This document shows, piece after piece, positions 22,877 to 34,400 of a stretch of DNA of 64,000 nt. The stretch is taken from the NCBI GenBank assembly GCA_025449115.1, contig JAHLKC010000034.1:186001-250000 (forward strand), in the 5' to 3' direction. The notes beneath the pieces are model-generated. The model had not been told where the DNA came from. It did not search any database and saw only the letters and a list, made by a program, of their open reading frames with translations. Position numbers and translations under genes: made by a program. Source of the stretch: Chytridium lagenaria (lineage: Eukaryota; Chytridiomycota; Chytridiomycetes; Chytridiales; Chytridiaceae). Within the stretch, counting starts at the first letter, position 1; each line of letters starts with the position of its first letter.

Positions 22877-23472
22877 ATGTCGGATAGGTTCTATGTCCAT
22901 CGTCTTCAAGGCACCACTCCATCCGCCTCGAACTCACACCAACCTCCAAGATCGTCGTCGACGGATGGAACCTCGTCAGCCGAGAATACGGTGAACCTCC
23001 CGCCGAATACATGGTCCAATTCAAACCCGAGGACTGGGTGATCGATCGACACAATGAGATACTGGATGCACAACAGCGTGGACCTTTATACGTTGCAGTT
23101 TTGAGGGAAAGAGGGACGGATGAGGTTGTAGGGATGTGCCATGGGGGTGCTGTTCGGCATGATGAGGATTTTAAGAAAGTGGAAGGGGTTGGGAATAGAG
23201 TGGAGTTGTGGACAGTGTCGATTAAGGAGGAGTTTTTGAAGGTGGGTGGGTTGGGCAGTATGATGCTGGATGATTTCTTTAAATGGGTGAGGGAGACGTC
23301 GTCACAACATACAACGCCAACGACGGTGATGCTGATCTCGTTTGAATGTAACTTGAGATCGCATCGGTTTTATGAAAAGCATGGGATGCGGTGTGCCGTG
23401 GTGACGAGCAAGATGTACTCAGGGAGGGATACTGCCATACGAGTCTATACAATAGATATATGTTCCGATTGA
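22877..23472 (+). CDS. GNAT-family N-acetyltransferase-like protein, copy 1
   Basis: About 198 residues. The central acetyl-CoA-binding region is ELWTVSIKEEFLKVGGLGSMMLDDFF, with Gly-rich loop KVGGLG, followed by the motif B-like NLRSHRFYEKHGM, typical of GNAT folds. Substrate unknown. It is a clear paralogue of the next gene (same order, same ends). A frame break near 22925 interrupts the N-terminus; one more C in the GCC run keeps the paralogous frame (LELTPTSKIVVDGW). The ATG at 22877 matches the start of copy 2 (MSxxFYVxR). Confidence 0.68.
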
Positions 23473-23775
23473 TACTAGTTTGCTTCATTTATATATTAGA
23501 AACAGTTACTGCATTTTCTGCTTCGTTTGGGATTAACTAGATAAAAGATCCTCATGCTATTCTTTCAACACTTTATCCTTTTAAGCACACCAATAAAATA
23601 GTCAATAAGAAATCACGGATGCTGCGAAGGGCGAACATCTCTTGAGACATCCTTCCTCCAGGATATAAAGTAGAACGCATGTTCAGATCTAATCGGACAA
23701 AAATTCAGTCAAAAAATCACTCATCCTTGTCTCAGTTCCGAGTTCTCCCTTAAGCGTCCCAGCAACACCAACGCT
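23473..23775. promoter_or_regulatory. Intergenic region with TATA box of GNAT copy 2
   Basis: TATAAAG at 23664-23670 lies about 110 bp before the ATG at 23776. Nothing else seen. Confidence 0.45.
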
Positions 23776-24393
23776 ATGTCGAAAATGTTTTACGTCCAAC
23801 GCTGTAAAGGCACAACCATCAACGATTTTGAACTACCCGCAACCTCCAAAATCGTCATTGACGGACGGATTCTCGTCAGCAACGAATTTGGAGAACCCCC
23901 ACCTGAGATGATGGCTAAATTCACACCGGATGACTGGGTACCGGACCGTCATGAGGAGATTCTGGAAGGACTAAAGCGCGGACCTGTCTATGTCGGGGTT
24001 TTAAAGGAGCGGGGAACGGACGCAGTGGTTGGGATGCTGCATGGTGGGGTTGTGCGGCACGATGAGGATTTTGCTGATGTGGTTGATGAGGACGATGGTT
24101 GCGGGGAGAGTAGAAGAGTGGAGTTGTGGACTATATCTATCAAAAAGGAGTATATGAAGTTGGGAGGGTTGGGCGGATTGTTGATGGAGGACTTTTTCGA
24201 GTGGGTGAGAGAAACATCAATATCGTCACCAGCAAAGACAACGGTGATGGTAATATCGTTTGCGTGCAACTTGAGGGCCCGTCGATTCTACGAGAAGCAC
24301 GGCATGCGATGCGCTTTGATGAAGACCAAAGTGTACGCGGGGAGGGCCATAGCGATTCAAGTATCCACTATATCCATTACGGCTAATATTTAA
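23776..24393 (+). CDS. GNAT-family N-acetyltransferase-like protein, copy 2
   Basis: 205 residues in one open frame. Conserved elements: VYVGVLKERGTDAVVGM (beta strands), ELWTISIKKEYMKLGGLGG (acetyl-CoA-binding loop) and NLRARRFYEKHGM (motif B). It is highly similar to copy 1 along its whole length, with a short acidic insertion (VVDEDDGCGES) that copy 1 lacks. The pair is a tandem duplication. Likely soluble; the substrate (protein, polyamine or small molecule) cannot be told from the sequence. Confidence 0.7.
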   Translation: MSKMFYVQRCKGTTINDFELPATSKIVIDGRILVSNEFGEPPPEMMAKFTPDDWVPDRHEEILEGLKRGPVYVGVLKERGTDAVVGMLHGGVVRHDEDFADVVDEDDGCGESRRVELWTISIKKEYMKLGGLGGLLMEDFFEWVRETSISSPAKTTVMVISFACNLRARRFYEKHGMRCALMKTKVYAGRAIAIQVSTISITANI

Positions 24394-24602
24394 TTAAGAA
24401 AATTTCGAAAAGAGCATGTGTTGAACAAATTGCGCAATGCTGACAATTCCTTTTTGCTCGATGGCATCATTTTTGACCAAAGAGACACTTTGAGGGCTTT
24501 TGAAGGAAGGAAGGAAGACGGGCTGGCTGGACGTCATCCATCGGTCACGGCACAACACATATATTCTACCACTACTGTGCACACCACACAAACCTTCAAA
24601 TA

Positions 24603-25879
24603 ATGGAATCATCAAACGGAAATAGCAACAGCAGTAGTCATGGAGCTTTTCACAAGCTGGACCACCGTCATCACTCAACTTCACCACCAATGGTGCAGAC
24701 AACTCAAATGAGCGGCTCGTCCCCATCCCCATCATCCTCGCTGGACCCGATGGCAAACCCACCACTACTTTTGCTCTCGTCTCCGCTAGTCTCCTTGGTC
24801 AAAGCAACATATCCCTTGCAAGCATGGGTCTGGGGGGAGCTTTGCCAGTGGCACCATCACTTCCGACAGCGGTGGGAACCTCCGCTCCTCCTATGCCTCT
24901 CGCTCCAGTAGCATTTACGGATAAGCCGACCATCTCCAATGCGTCAATACCACCGCTATCGACTTCCATGTCAGCCAGCAGTCGCCATCGTCTTGAACCA
25001 GACATGTTTGCACCATACCCCGCCCGTCCTTCGCGGCCGGAAAACTCTTTGAAGCAAATCCTCCCTGGAGAGTCTACTTTAAAGCCCTTACCTCGGAATC
25101 CTTCAAACCAGCCTTTACCTCCCCTCCCTCAACATTCATTACCAACCCCATACTACCCAGGAACCACTGTTCCTCCTTTACGCCCCCATCTCCCCTCAGA
25201 CGATTCCTCCTACCTCTCCTTCCTCACCAGCCAGTCAACCCCACTTTCCACCAAATACGTTCCCACCCCGTCGAACAACTACAATAACGTGAACAATCAA
25301 GACTTTTTACCATCCACATCATCATCCTCTTCTTCCACGCCCACCGCATCGCCTGTCGCTGCAACTGCTCTCACGTTTGAAGATGACTCGAATTCCATCT
25401 CTCCGCCTCCAGTTGGTGCAGATGAGGAAGACAAGAGAAGACGAAACACTGCGGCGTCAGCAAGGTTTAGAGCAAAGAAGAAGCTCCGTGAACAAGCCAT
25501 GGAACGTATGGCGAGAGAGATGAGCGTTAAAACAGACATTCTTGAAAGAAAGCTTGTTGGTATGTTCTCAACCCTATCTTTCTTACGATTCTAGTGTTTA
25601 ACCTTTTTTTTTTTTTTAGATATGGATCAAGAAGTTCTTTGGCTTCGTCGTCTTCTTGGTGAACGTGATGGACTTGAGAAGCTTCGAGAATATTATGCTG
25701 CTAACTTCCGGAATGTTGGGGATCAACCGCTCTTGCGTAAAGGCATTGAGCAGAGGCAGCGGAGGTTGAGTCGAAGGCCGAAAAATGAATATTTCAATCC
25801 CTTTCACCTTATAATTTGTATAGATATACCATACTCGTTGTTGTTTGTTTTTGTGTTTCGCAGTTGTTTGGGTTATTGA
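24603..25879 (+). CDS. bZIP transcription factor, CYS3/MET4/ATF4-like basic region
   Basis: A long Ser/Pro-rich N-terminus precedes a classic bZIP. The basic region is RRRNTAASARFRAKKK (about 25438-25486), followed by leucine-zipper heptads that continue across an intron (exon 1 ends 25559, exon 2 starts 25620) into VLWLRRLLGERDGLEKL. The RRNTAASARFR signature is typical of fungal bZIPs of the sulfur/amino-acid control type; the exact regulon is unknown. The N-terminus needs a one-base frame change between the ATG at 24603 and about 24800, so the start is uncertain. A second intron near 25818-25862 probably removes the hydrophobic tail that direct translation would give. Confidence 0.82.
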
Positions 25880-26276
25880 GCGTGATTTTGAGTGTAGCCT
25901 TGTTGCGCTACTGCAATTATTCTTATGAAGTATAGAAAAAATGAAAGTCTTAATCAGTTACAAAGCATATTTTGAGTCCATTTATTTGAATCGCAAGCTT
26001 TAGAAAAACGATCTTTTTTCATATTATTTAAGACGTTCCATACATTTGAGAGAGGATCACAAAGCAGGAGCAAAAAAAGGGCGAGCGAAAAGCCGCTGGG
26101 TATACTATTTAAACAATGATTAAGGACGGAAAAACAAGTAGCCAACAGGAGGTGCACCATTGCCTTTAAAATAAAAGGACAGCAGGAGGTAGGCTTCCTA
26201 TAACTGCAAGGCGCCGCGAAAGCTCAATACGTTGTCGTTACGCTTGCAGGTCCATTCTCCATCATAACAGCCGTAT
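25880..26276. other. Intergenic, convergent 3' ends
   Basis: Between the bZIP gene (plus) and the STYX-like gene (minus). Only 3' UTR-like AT-rich DNA was seen. Confidence 0.5.
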
Positions 26277-27021
26277 TTACATCCTCATCTTCAGCGTCTC
26301 CGACATTTGGCGTTTCCGATCTCCCTGATGAAGGATTTGTTCGGCAGTGTAGTTGAGGTTGGAAATAAATGCTTTTGCTTGAAAAATAGGTTCATATTCC
26401 TATTAAAAAGAAAGCTTAAAAAAACTTGCTCATTGTAAGAAAGGTAGCGAACCTTAAGTTGGTATTTGAAGCCTTCATGTGGGTTCATGCAAAACCTCTT
26501 TTGCTGGACAAACGAATACGCAGACTCGAAATCCATGTTTTGCGATTCCATCACATACGCCACAACAAATGCTGGAGACCTTGAAAGCCCATTGTTGCAA
26601 TAAACCATGACTCTCCCTCCTGCCGCCAGCGATGCCGATATGAATGCCTTGCCTTCAGGAAAGTACGGGATGAGGTTTTGCATTGGTGAGTCCGAAACCT
26701 CACTAAACGCATGGTTAGAAGAGCACTATGATGGTGAATAAAAAAGTGCCTCACATGAAGTGATATACGAAACGTTCGGGAAATATCTTGGTCATGTAAC
26801 GACGTTCATTGTCGTCCCCGGATACCAAGGATATGGGTGATGCCATGGTTGACGAGAAGGCTGAGATCTCTGGAACAACTGTATGGACCAAGCCAGACGT
26901 TTGGGATGATCTCTTGCATCTCCCTCCTCATCTCATATCTGCTTAATAATGTCAGAATCATGGACTTTTTTTATTATTTAACTATCCACAACGACACACA
27001 CCTCCAGTCTTGAGAGTCCAT
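26277..27021 (-). CDS. STYX-like dual-specificity phosphatase with a catalytic cysteine
   Basis: Four exons: 27021-27002, 26938-26755, 26702-26453, 26399-26277. The protein of about 191 residues follows STYX closely: YEMRREMQEIIPNVWLGPYS, then HGITHILGIR, then RRFCMNPHEGF and the terminal YQLKEYEPIF. Animal STYX is a pseudophosphatase with Gly in place of the catalytic Cys. Here the signature reads VYCNNGLSRS, so Cys and Arg of CX5R are present (His before Cys is Tyr), and an Asp in VSDSP could be the general acid. Exon 2 has one extra base in a GGGG run after GIR, the only break. The start ATG lies 17 bp after the stop codon of the upstream gene. Confidence 0.85.
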
Positions 27022-27038
27022 TACTGAGCGTCTTTTAT

Positions 27039-28074
27039 TTACAGAATTTTTGGACCAAAGTTGTTTGACAACAGGACCCCAACAACGATCGAGAGCAACC
27101 CGACTTCTGCCATCACACCAGAACTGGCGGGCCCAATACATCGGTCCTCGGAAAGCAGACTACAGCGATCTTCTATCTTGGTGTTTCCAACCATTGTACA
27201 GTATCCCGGCTGACATCCATCCGCAAAGCAGAGAAGCTTGGAGTCTGGTCGGGAGCGAAGCATCCAAATACCCTTGTGCTGTCGGGAGGTTCCGCTACGC
27301 CGTGGCACATGGCTTTTGAAAAAAGACGGCATTCGTGACCTGGCGTTGTGTCGTTGGCTTGGGAGCACTGCAAAAGAAGCGAAAGTCAGCTACGCTAAAA
27401 ATTACGGAGTGTTTGGAGATATGGCTTTACCTTATTCAAAGGACAGTTGAACGAATAGCACTGACATTGCAAGATGAAGATATATAATCAGCGGAATCCT
27501 ACAAAGTAACGCCTTATATTACCGGTATATCCGCTGGAAGCCCTAGGGAGAAGCACCCCATGGTCTCACTACTTGCATACTCTGGCGTTGCTCCAAAACA
27601 TCCATCAGCAGTCCAAAGTTGACATGGCTTCCCTGTGCCCTCCAACGTGCTACATCGACTTTGAGGGCAATTCTCCGTCCTACACGGAATTTGTGGTGGT
27701 TCGGTGAATGAGGTACATCCAAAGCTTGACGCGCAGTTCCCGGGACCGTAGTGAACTTTGCAAGCATGGGAGAGAGTGTGATCCGTCAGCTGTTGTTTGT
27801 TAGTGAAGGGATAGAGGGAATTGGAGAACCTCTGTGCATAGACCAGGAGGACAGGGGGTGAAGGAGTCGTCGTTCGCGGTGGGTTTGCAGAGGACGGTGG
27901 GAGGTTGGTCTGGAGCGTAACAACCGAGGATCTTTTTGGTGATTTCTACCGGTTTTGTTGTGTTTTGACCGTTCGCATGGGGTAGAGCTACGAGCACTGA
28001 GGGGGTTAGCTTATCAAATAAGATTGTAATTTACAAGCGACGCATAGAATAAGCAAAAGGATGAGAGCCTGCAT
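27039..28074 (-). CDS. Secreted cysteine-rich protein, likely membrane- or GPI-anchored
   Basis: Not a recognised family. Exon 1 (ATG at 28074) encodes a signal peptide, MQALILLLILCVA, continued after a short intron as LLVALPHANG. The next exon has the motif GCYAPDQPPTVLC with CPPGLC; a 40-bp intron leads to a Cys-rich exon (nine or more Cys between about 27540 and 27780); a further exon contains CQCYSFNC; and the last exon repeats the first motif as GCFAPDQTPS, then CFADGCQPGYC. The C-terminus (SSGVMAEVGLLSIVVGVLLS) is hydrophobic with a small-residue stretch before it, as in GPI signals. One frame break (about 27245) separates the second APDQ motif from the tail. It may be a surface or zoospore-coat protein (inference). 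Confidence 0.62.
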
Positions 28075-28478
28075 TTTTCGATACCGTATTCTCCTTCAAT
28101 AAAACATCGCCTCATCCCCCTTTATATTTGCTTAAAGACGATTCGCCTCCACCCGTCACGCGTCTCCACCGGTTTAAGAAGCGTGGGAGGTGAAAGGGTT
28201 CCTTATATTTCTTGTGACAAGTCCGAAGATCTGAGGTCAAAAAATTTCAAAGGACGTCCAGGACATTCAACATCACTTTGCTGGACTCTTCATACCAGCA
28301 CACCACTCTTTCCTCCTACGACTATCGACCCTGGGAATCCGACCACGGATAGGGATAATTGACGAGTCTGCTGATATCTTGCTCTCGCTCTCTCTATCTT
28401 TTCGGGTGGCGAATAGTGAAACGAAGGAGAGTTCTCACAGACGTCATCGGACATACGATTTGAGTTGGGAGGCGCCAC
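28075..28478. promoter_or_regulatory. Divergent promoter region between the Cys-rich gene and ch-TOG
   Basis: About 400 bp serving two divergent genes. No clear TATA box near the ch-TOG start; pyrimidine-rich stretches precede it (about 28370-28400 on the plus strand). Confidence 0.4.
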
Positions 28479-31400
28479 ATGGCGGATACGGCAGAAACAG
28501 AGGACTTCTCAGGTCTCTCTCTGAGTGAGCGGCTCACCCACAAGGTCAGTCATTTCCCTGCATGCGACCTTTGTTTTTTCCAACATGGTCTAACCGAAAA
28601 GCATCACAGTCATGGAAAGCTCGACAAGGTGGTTACGAGGAGCTCGCAAAGCTCTTCAGAACTTTGGATCCGGATGCGGATGCGGAATACAAGAAGTATC
28701 AGGAGTATTTGAAGAAGATGGCGACAGATACGAATATTGCGGCTCAGGATGCAGGGTTGACTGCGCTGCTTGCGTATATTGAGAATGCACCATCGGCTGC
28801 AAGGTGTGTTCAATGAACCATTTAATGAAACGGGGACGACTTTTTGAGCATGGGGATTTACCGCTTTTTTTATTTAAAAGGACGAGAAACGTGGTCGCGC
28901 CCTTAATTGTCGAAAAAGCATTAGGGTCTGCAAGAGCATCAAATAGGGCAACGGCTGTAGAAATTTTGCTGATGTACGTCGAGGTTGAAAATAAGGCTGA
29001 TGGAGTGATTGTGAGTTATTTTCGAGAGGGTTTTGAATAAATGTTTAACTGTTTGGGTATAGGAGGATTTGATTCCGGGATTGGATAACAAAACTCCGAA
29101 GAATGTTGTTGCTTGCATTAATGTGATGAAAGAGGCGATAAGGTGAAATCGGTTTATGAAAGAGATACTGTTTACTTACATAGTGTAGAATGTTTGGAAT
29201 TAAGGTGGTGAACGTGAAGCTTATTCTCAAGCAATTACCAAAAATGTTTGACCACAAAGACAAGAACGTTCGAGCAGAGGTTCGCTCATTCTCCTTTTTT
29301 AAATTAACTAACAATATTGCAAAATAGGCAAGCGCTTTGACAGTTGAAATGTATCGATGGTTGGGAAAGGCGTTGATGCCTTCCATTGGAGAGCTTAAAC
29401 CATTGCAGCTGAAAGATCTTGCGGAACTGTTTGAGAGTCTTCCTCAGGACCGACCCAAACCGGAACGTCTAATACGTGCTGAGCAGGCAAAGAGGGAGGC
29501 GGTTGGATACGTTGCTGAGGAGGAGGGTATGTCACTTGCATGTGAGGGAGGTGTCTAACAATGAAAAGTTGGTCCTGTTCGAGCAGATGAGCCTGAACCG
29601 GAACCTGTGGATCCTTTTGATATTTCTGATCCTGTAAATGTGCTGGATAAATTACCTCCAAAGTTCTATGAGGAGCTGGTATGTTTTTGAGCCAGAGATG
29701 CAATGGATTTACATTTGCATTTCTAGGCATCAACGAAGTGGAAAGAAAGGAAAGAAATTTTGGAAGCCTTGCTGCCTCTTGTGAAGTATCCAAAACTTGA
29801 AGAAGGGCGTTACGGAGAGCTCCTGAATGTTTTATCAAAGGTAAAAATATTGATTCCAGCTAATATTGTCAAGCTCACTACTTTCTTTTAGAGAATCAAT
29901 GACGCCAATATTCTTGTGACGACACTCGCCGTCAATTGTATTGAGAACATTGCGAGGGGTCTTCGGTCTTCGTTCGCTCAGTACCGCGGAATAGTATTTG
30001 TTAGAAATAGAAACAGTCTAAAGTTTCTAGGTCCTTTCTGCACTTCTTGAAAAATTAAAAGAAAAAAAAGCAACAGTCATCGAAGCTATTCGAGGGGCTT
30101 TGGATGCTCTCTTCCTCTGCGTAAGTTTATTTTATGTTAAATAGTGTTTTTAATTTCATATAATTATACAGGTTTCTTTCACTGAGATTATTGAAGATGT
30201 CGCCACCGCCTCTGCTCACAAGAACCCTCAAGTAAAGCTAGAAGCCATCCAATATCTTGTTCGATGTTTAAGGGTCACCCGGAAACCACCTGGAAAACCT
30301 GAGATGAAGGCAATAGCAGATGTTGCTGTAAAAAGTTTGGATGATGGAGATGCGGGCGTGAGGGATGCTGCAGCAGAACTTTTGGGAACGTTGATGAGAG
30401 TAGTAACGGAGCGACCGTTGGCAGCATTTTTGGAGAAATTGGATCCAGCAAAGTTGGTAAAGGTAAAAGACTTTTCCGAGAAGGCTGAGGTAAAATTGGG
30501 GGGAAGAAGCCTGCTGTAGCAAAGGGGCCGGCTTCTACTCAGGTGAGTACTTTTTTTGAGATGTTTTTAGTGGCCGGTGACTAATTCGAGTAGAATAAAG
30601 AAAACACACCACCCGTCGAGAGACCTAAAGCCATGCCTCCGAAGGGCGTGACAAGACCGTCCACTGCAGCGCCTACGCGGAAGCCGACCTCCGCGTCTTC
30701 CTCGTCCAGGCCATCAACCTCTTCAGGACCATCAAAGTCATCTGATGCACCAAAGAAAAAGACGACAGAATCTGTACTTGTCGAAGAAAAAATATCGTTC
30801 AAGTATTCTGATGATTCAGCGGAGGCGTGGATGCAAGAGCATTTTGGAGAGGTAGTGGTGTTGGCAGAAATTGGGGACGCGAATTGGAAAGTTCGGTTGG
30901 CAGGTACAAATCTCTGATTTACTCATGAATCTTTCCTCCTTGCTGACTGGAAAAAAAAAATTCTTGTATTCTTTCTACTTAAAAGCTGTTCAAAAGCTCC
31001 TCGAGACAGTGAACGCTACGGACTTGGGGAGCATTGAGGCAGAGGCGGTGATACGGTTCCTCCTGAAAACTCCTGGCTGGAAGGAAAGTAACTTTCAGGT
31101 TATGACCGGAGTGGTGAACGTGCTTATTGCTGTTGCCAAATGCAAGTCGTTTTCGAAATCCGTTGCATCTTTGGCTGTGCCTGGTAAGAATACATTCTGT
31201 TTCCCTTCTCACATTTTGCTGTTATTGCAACGTTTTCTGAAATTCTTTTTTCAAGGTCTCTGCGATAAAATTAGCGATATGAAGGTCAAAAAGGTTTCGT
31301 CTGAATGCTTGACGACGTTCTGCGAAATGGCTTCTTTCCAATTTGTTCTCTCGCAGATGTATGAACCTCTCAAGAAGGCCAAGAGCCCGAAAACTCTCGC

Positions 31401-34400
31401 CGACGGTATCATGTGGATCTATCAGTCGCTCATGGAGTTTGGTATCGCGGGACTGACGGTTCGGGATCTAGTTGAGTTTGCGAAAGTTGCACTTGGGAAC
31501 AGTAACTCTGCCGTGAGAAATAATGCAGTAACGCTTTTGGGAGGGCTGAGGCAGTTTGTTGGACCTGGTCGGTATCTTTTCCCTTATTTTTTTCCCTTCT
31601 TTTCTGTGGTTTCTAAAAATTCTGCTGTGTAGACCTTAAGGCCTTGCTCTCTGATTTGAGTGGTCCTTTAATGGCAACGGTTGATTCTGAATTCGAGAAG
31701 GTTGCTGCGAGGGAGCCGCCAAAGCCGACGAAAGCGCAATCAGCAGCGGTATTTTCATGCTGTCCATAATATAGCTAATTCGTTAGGTTGGTGGCTCTTC
31801 AGAGGATCCTGCGGACGAGTTATTCCCGCGCGTTGATTTGATGACGGTGGTCCCGGCGGACTTGTTGGATGTGAGTCTCAGGTCTTGTCATTCTATATAT
31901 TGATTATGGTTTTTAGAAACTGGGAGATGCGCAGTGGAAGGTACGAAAGGAAGGCCTGGAGGACCTCGCCAAATTTTGGGAGACGCAAAAGCGTATTAAA
32001 CCTAATCTTGGTGAGAGATATGTTTTTACCTTCACTAATTCGTATTTTAGGCGAGCTCCTATCATCATTAAAAGCAAGGCCTCACTGATAGCAACAAAAA
32101 TCTGGCTATGCTTGCGGTTGAAATTTTTGGGACCATTGCTCTTGCCATGGGAAAGCCTTTTTGAGCGTCACGCTAAGTAACATATTCTCTTCTATGGCTG
32201 GTCTTCTCGCCGACCAAAAGAATCACATTCGATCCGCCGCACTTGCCGCTATTGAGAACGTCTTTCTCGCCTGCAGCTTGAGCCGTGTTTATCTTCGATT
32301 GCGCAGTCGATAACGGTGGACCAGCCACAGCTTCGGAAGGATCTGCTGAAGTGGTTTACGGAGAAGATTGAGATTGTGAAGGGCCAAGGCATTAAAACTT
32401 GAGGATGTTGAACCACTTGTCCAGCCTATACTTGTGTGTCTACAAGACAAGAACGCGGATGTGAGGAAGCCGGCTAGCGTGGTGCTACTTATGCTCGCTG
32501 AGACTATTGGGCTGAACTCTGTTGAGAACCGGGCAAAAGATATGGTATAAGGGTGCTGCATTGCAGTCTCTGGCGCCATACTTTGAAGCTGGCAAGGCGA
32601 CATCTAAGGCGGCTTCTTCTGCTGCTGGCGTCGTCACGTGCACCGACGACACCCACTTAAACTGAAGAGAGCGACCACTGTTGGTCCGAGTGCTTCCGAG
32701 GTTGGACCTGCTGTGTCGAAATTGAAACTTCCAGGTGCGGCCGGAGGCGCCAAGAAAAGCTCGCCCTACAACCGTCGTAAGGGACGTTATCTCTCAAGAG
32801 GGAAGCACCCCACTGCCGGCGGCTTCGGAAGAATCATCACAACCTGTTTTGACGGCTGAAACCTGGTGCTAAGGAGAATCGTGCATCGCAGGATCGTGGA
32901 CTCACAAAATGGACATTCGACGCACCACGACAGAGAACTCCTTGAGTTCCTCCGTGAGCAATGCGAGGGCAATATTTCCGCAGGCATTATCTCGCTCATG
33001 TTCAGCACGGATCATTACAAGGAAAAAGACTTTATTTCTGCATTAGGGATGTTGGATGATGGGATTGTTGCCGCTCAAAAATTCGGAGGATATCGGGCTT
33101 ATTCATGGCTTACATTTGTAACTCGGATTTGATCCTGAAGTATGTGACGATCAGGCTGTTTGATAACGAATACGTCAATGTTGAATCAAGTGTTTGGAGT
33201 TGTTAGAGCATTTGTTTGCGCTCTTAGATAGCCAAGATGTGCATTTGACTGAGTATGAGGCGTCGGCTTTCCTTCCCTTCTTTATTGGAAAGGTAGGAAA
33301 TTGCTTTTTTAATTTGCTTTCCTCTTTCGATGCTAACGTTCATTAAACTTAGACTGGTGATAATAAAGAGACGATGCGTGTCAAGATTCGCGGTATCTTG
33401 AAACAAATCTGCAGAGTTTACCCTGCAAGCAAGCTCTTTAATTACCTCCTTGAAGGTCTCAAGTCCAAGAATTCTAGGACGCGTACAGAGTGTCTGGAAG
33501 AGCTCGCTGACATTATCAAGAAAAATGGCATATCTGTGTGTGCGCCAGCCAAGGTCTTCCCTGTTATCGCCGCTCAGATCTCCGACTCGGATGCCAAAGT
33601 CCGTAATGGTGCGCTCGGTGTTGTCACGCAGGCATACATGTTTGTTGGAGATGCGGTGTATAAGTATGTGGGTAGGCTTTCGGATAAAGACAAGAGTTTG
33701 ATTGAGGAGAAGTTGAAGCGGTTACCCCCGCCAACCCTGAGCGCTCCGCAACCGTTAACGCGAGAGGCAAAGTCGACATCGTCTTCTGTGACGTCTCTCG
33801 ATGGCTTGAGGCAACACCAAAGTGGCGCTGGAAGCCGTGCTAGCGTTCAGAGTCTGGAGGAGATCATGCCGACATCACTTACCAGACTTAAGGAAAGGGC
33901 ACCCGGTGCGGGGATGATAGGCATTCCCACAAGGCCATTGACAATGTATGGAAGTTCCTCCAAACATCGCCGAGCACGAAGCACCATCAGTGCCTGTTAA
34001 AAAGGAATTTAGCCTGGATTTGGATAAACTCAATCGGCCCCGTATGACTTCCGACGAAAGTTCTATGGGCTCTTTGCCTCGAAGCACGTCGGTGTCTAGC
34101 TCTTTGCAAAACCTTAGGGCACAGCTTGAGCAATCCAACCTTTCGACTGCACCTGCAGTTCCAATGGACAGAAATAGTATGGATATAATTGTTACCCAAA
34201 TCACGGCCGGTGACGCCTATCAGAGTATTGATGCCCTCAAGAACCTTGAACGTCTTCTCACCACCTCTGTGGACGTCGTCGCGCCGCATCTTGACGAGAT
34301 AATCTCGGCTATCACCCTTCAAATACGTATTGCATTCACGGCAGCCGACTTGACTAGCCCTGGAACGGGCCGGCTGTGCAAACATCTTGTGAATGTGCTT

